64,000 nt of DNA, taken from assembly GCF_900200035.1 (NCBI RefSeq), contig NZ_FZTC01000021.1:1-64000 (forward strand). The letters run 5' to 3'. Origin of the DNA: Klebsiella grimontii (GTDB lineage: Bacteria; Pseudomonadota; Gammaproteobacteria; Enterobacterales; Enterobacteriaceae). The translations under genes and the position numbers were made by a program. Shown in pieces: positions 63,546-64,000 of the stretch (position 1 is its first letter; every line of letters starts with the position of its first letter). Below the pieces are notes generated by a model. The model saw only the letters and a program-made list of their open reading frames with translations, searched no databases and had not been told where the DNA came from.

Positions 63546-64000
63546 TCATGGCTTTTTTCGCGCCGCTATCGCTTTGACGACCCTTAATGGTTTCGTCATT
63601 TTCCATGACAAAGATGAAACCAAATCGCTATAGCGCTGAGTCAGCTCCTGGAGCTCATTGTGGACGCTGAGTAATTTCTGCTGTTGCGTGTGATGCTCGT
63701 TCTCTAAACGCGTTTTTAGCTGTTCAAATTCGTGGATAAGCGTGGTTTTATCGCTCACTTGCGCCTTCAGGACATCAATTTCACTTCGCTGAGATAAAGT
63801 TGACTGTTTAAGCGAAGTGATTTCTTCCTGCAGCGTTGAATTCAACATATGTGCATGTTCAAGCTCGCGCAACACTCTGTCTTTCAGAGAAAAAATATAC
63901 TCTTCCGCTGACTGATTAACGATCCGGCCATGCGCAGCTTTAATAAAGTCATCATAAAAGTCATCACGATCGATTTCTAAAGATAGGATGAACGACTTCA
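63546..64000 (-). CDS. C-terminal coiled-coil part of an O-antigen-locus protein, partial
   Basis: The frame is open from the right edge to a TGA at 63548-63546, giving about 150 C-terminal residues; the start lies outside the window. The last 110 residues are a heptad-patterned coiled coil (LQEEITSLKQSTLSQRSEI, then DKTTLIHEFEQLKTRLENE), followed by SLSWKMTKPLRVVKAIAARKK, an amphipathic tail seen in glycosyltransferases and chain-terminating methyltransferases of O-antigen clusters. Its position directly beyond hisI is that of the Klebsiella rfb locus. Which enzyme precedes the coiled coil cannot be told. An internal GTG at 63875 is not the real start. Confidence 0.7.
   Translation of the reverse strand, partial: KSFILSLEIDRDDFYDDFIKAAHGRIVNQSAEEYIFSLKDRVLRELEHAHMLNSTLQEEITSLKQSTLSQRSEIDVLKAQVSDKTTLIHEFEQLKTRLENEHHTQQQKLLSVHNELQELTQRYSDLVSSLSWKMTKPLRVVKAIAARKKP

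Overview
The window is chromosomal DNA from a nitrogen-fixing Klebsiella (or the close relative Raoultella). Evidence: a complete 20-gene nif cluster in the classical Klebsiella order (nifJ-HDKTY-ENX-USVWZM-F-LA-BQ), a type 1 fimbrial cluster ending in fimK, a sucrose-isomer PTS operon of the aglAB type, and E. coli-like housekeeping synteny (tmaR/yeeX-yeeA-sbmC-dacD-sbcB ... plaP-plaR-yeeZ-hisLGDCBHAFI) that runs into the O-antigen locus. I cannot fix the species from the sequence alone. I see no insertion sequence, prophage, CRISPR array, tRNA or rRNA gene.

Layout. 1-5165: end of the fim operon (usher fimD C-terminus, fimF, fimG, adhesin fimH, regulator fimK). 5204-9036: phospho-alpha-glucosidase and its PTS permease, with a divergent GntR regulator. 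9121-9858: a yeaR-yoaG operon (nitrate/nitric-oxide-responsive in E. coli) whose YoaG is a tandem duplication, preceded by a 14-codon ORF. 10006-12439: a membrane GGDEF-EAL protein with a small periplasmic partner. 12743-18308: metabolic islands (MHS transporter + lipoate-ligase-like enzyme, LysR/tautomerase pair, HPP membrane protein, SAHH-like protein). 18328-19700: REP-type repeat array, cobS and a broken cobU. 19894-26526: tmaR, yeeA, sbmC with a LexA box, an extra wzi-like gene, dacD, sbcB.

In E. coli sbcB is followed by yeeD-yeeE-yeeF(plaP). Here about 26 kb lie between sbcB and plaP: a second full-length EF-G gene with a divergent ArsR-type regulator, then the whole nif cluster. The left border carries a REP pair and the right border a strong bidirectional terminator. 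NifH and NifDK are the nitrogenase. NifB, Q, V, E, N, X and Y make and insert the FeMo-cofactor. NifU and NifS supply Fe-S clusters. NifM, Z, W and T mature the proteins. NifJ and NifF deliver electrons. NifL and NifA regulate. Seven sigma-54 promoters (nifJ, nifH, nifE, nifU, nifF, nifLA, nifB) can be read with exact GG-N10-GC spacing, and TGT-N10-ACA NifA sites accompany all but nifLA.

52648-56047: plaP, plaR, yeeZ. 56155-63462: his promoter, leader peptide, attenuator and all eight structural genes, mostly translationally overlapped. 63546-64000: the C-terminal coiled coil of an O-antigen-locus protein that runs off the right edge.

The points most worth a second look are the duplicated YoaG, a FimH with three changed tyrosine-gate residues, the EF-G paralogue with its ArsR neighbour, an SAHH-like protein lacking adenosine-binding residues, and the GGDEF-EAL/cysteine-less SUOX-fold pair.
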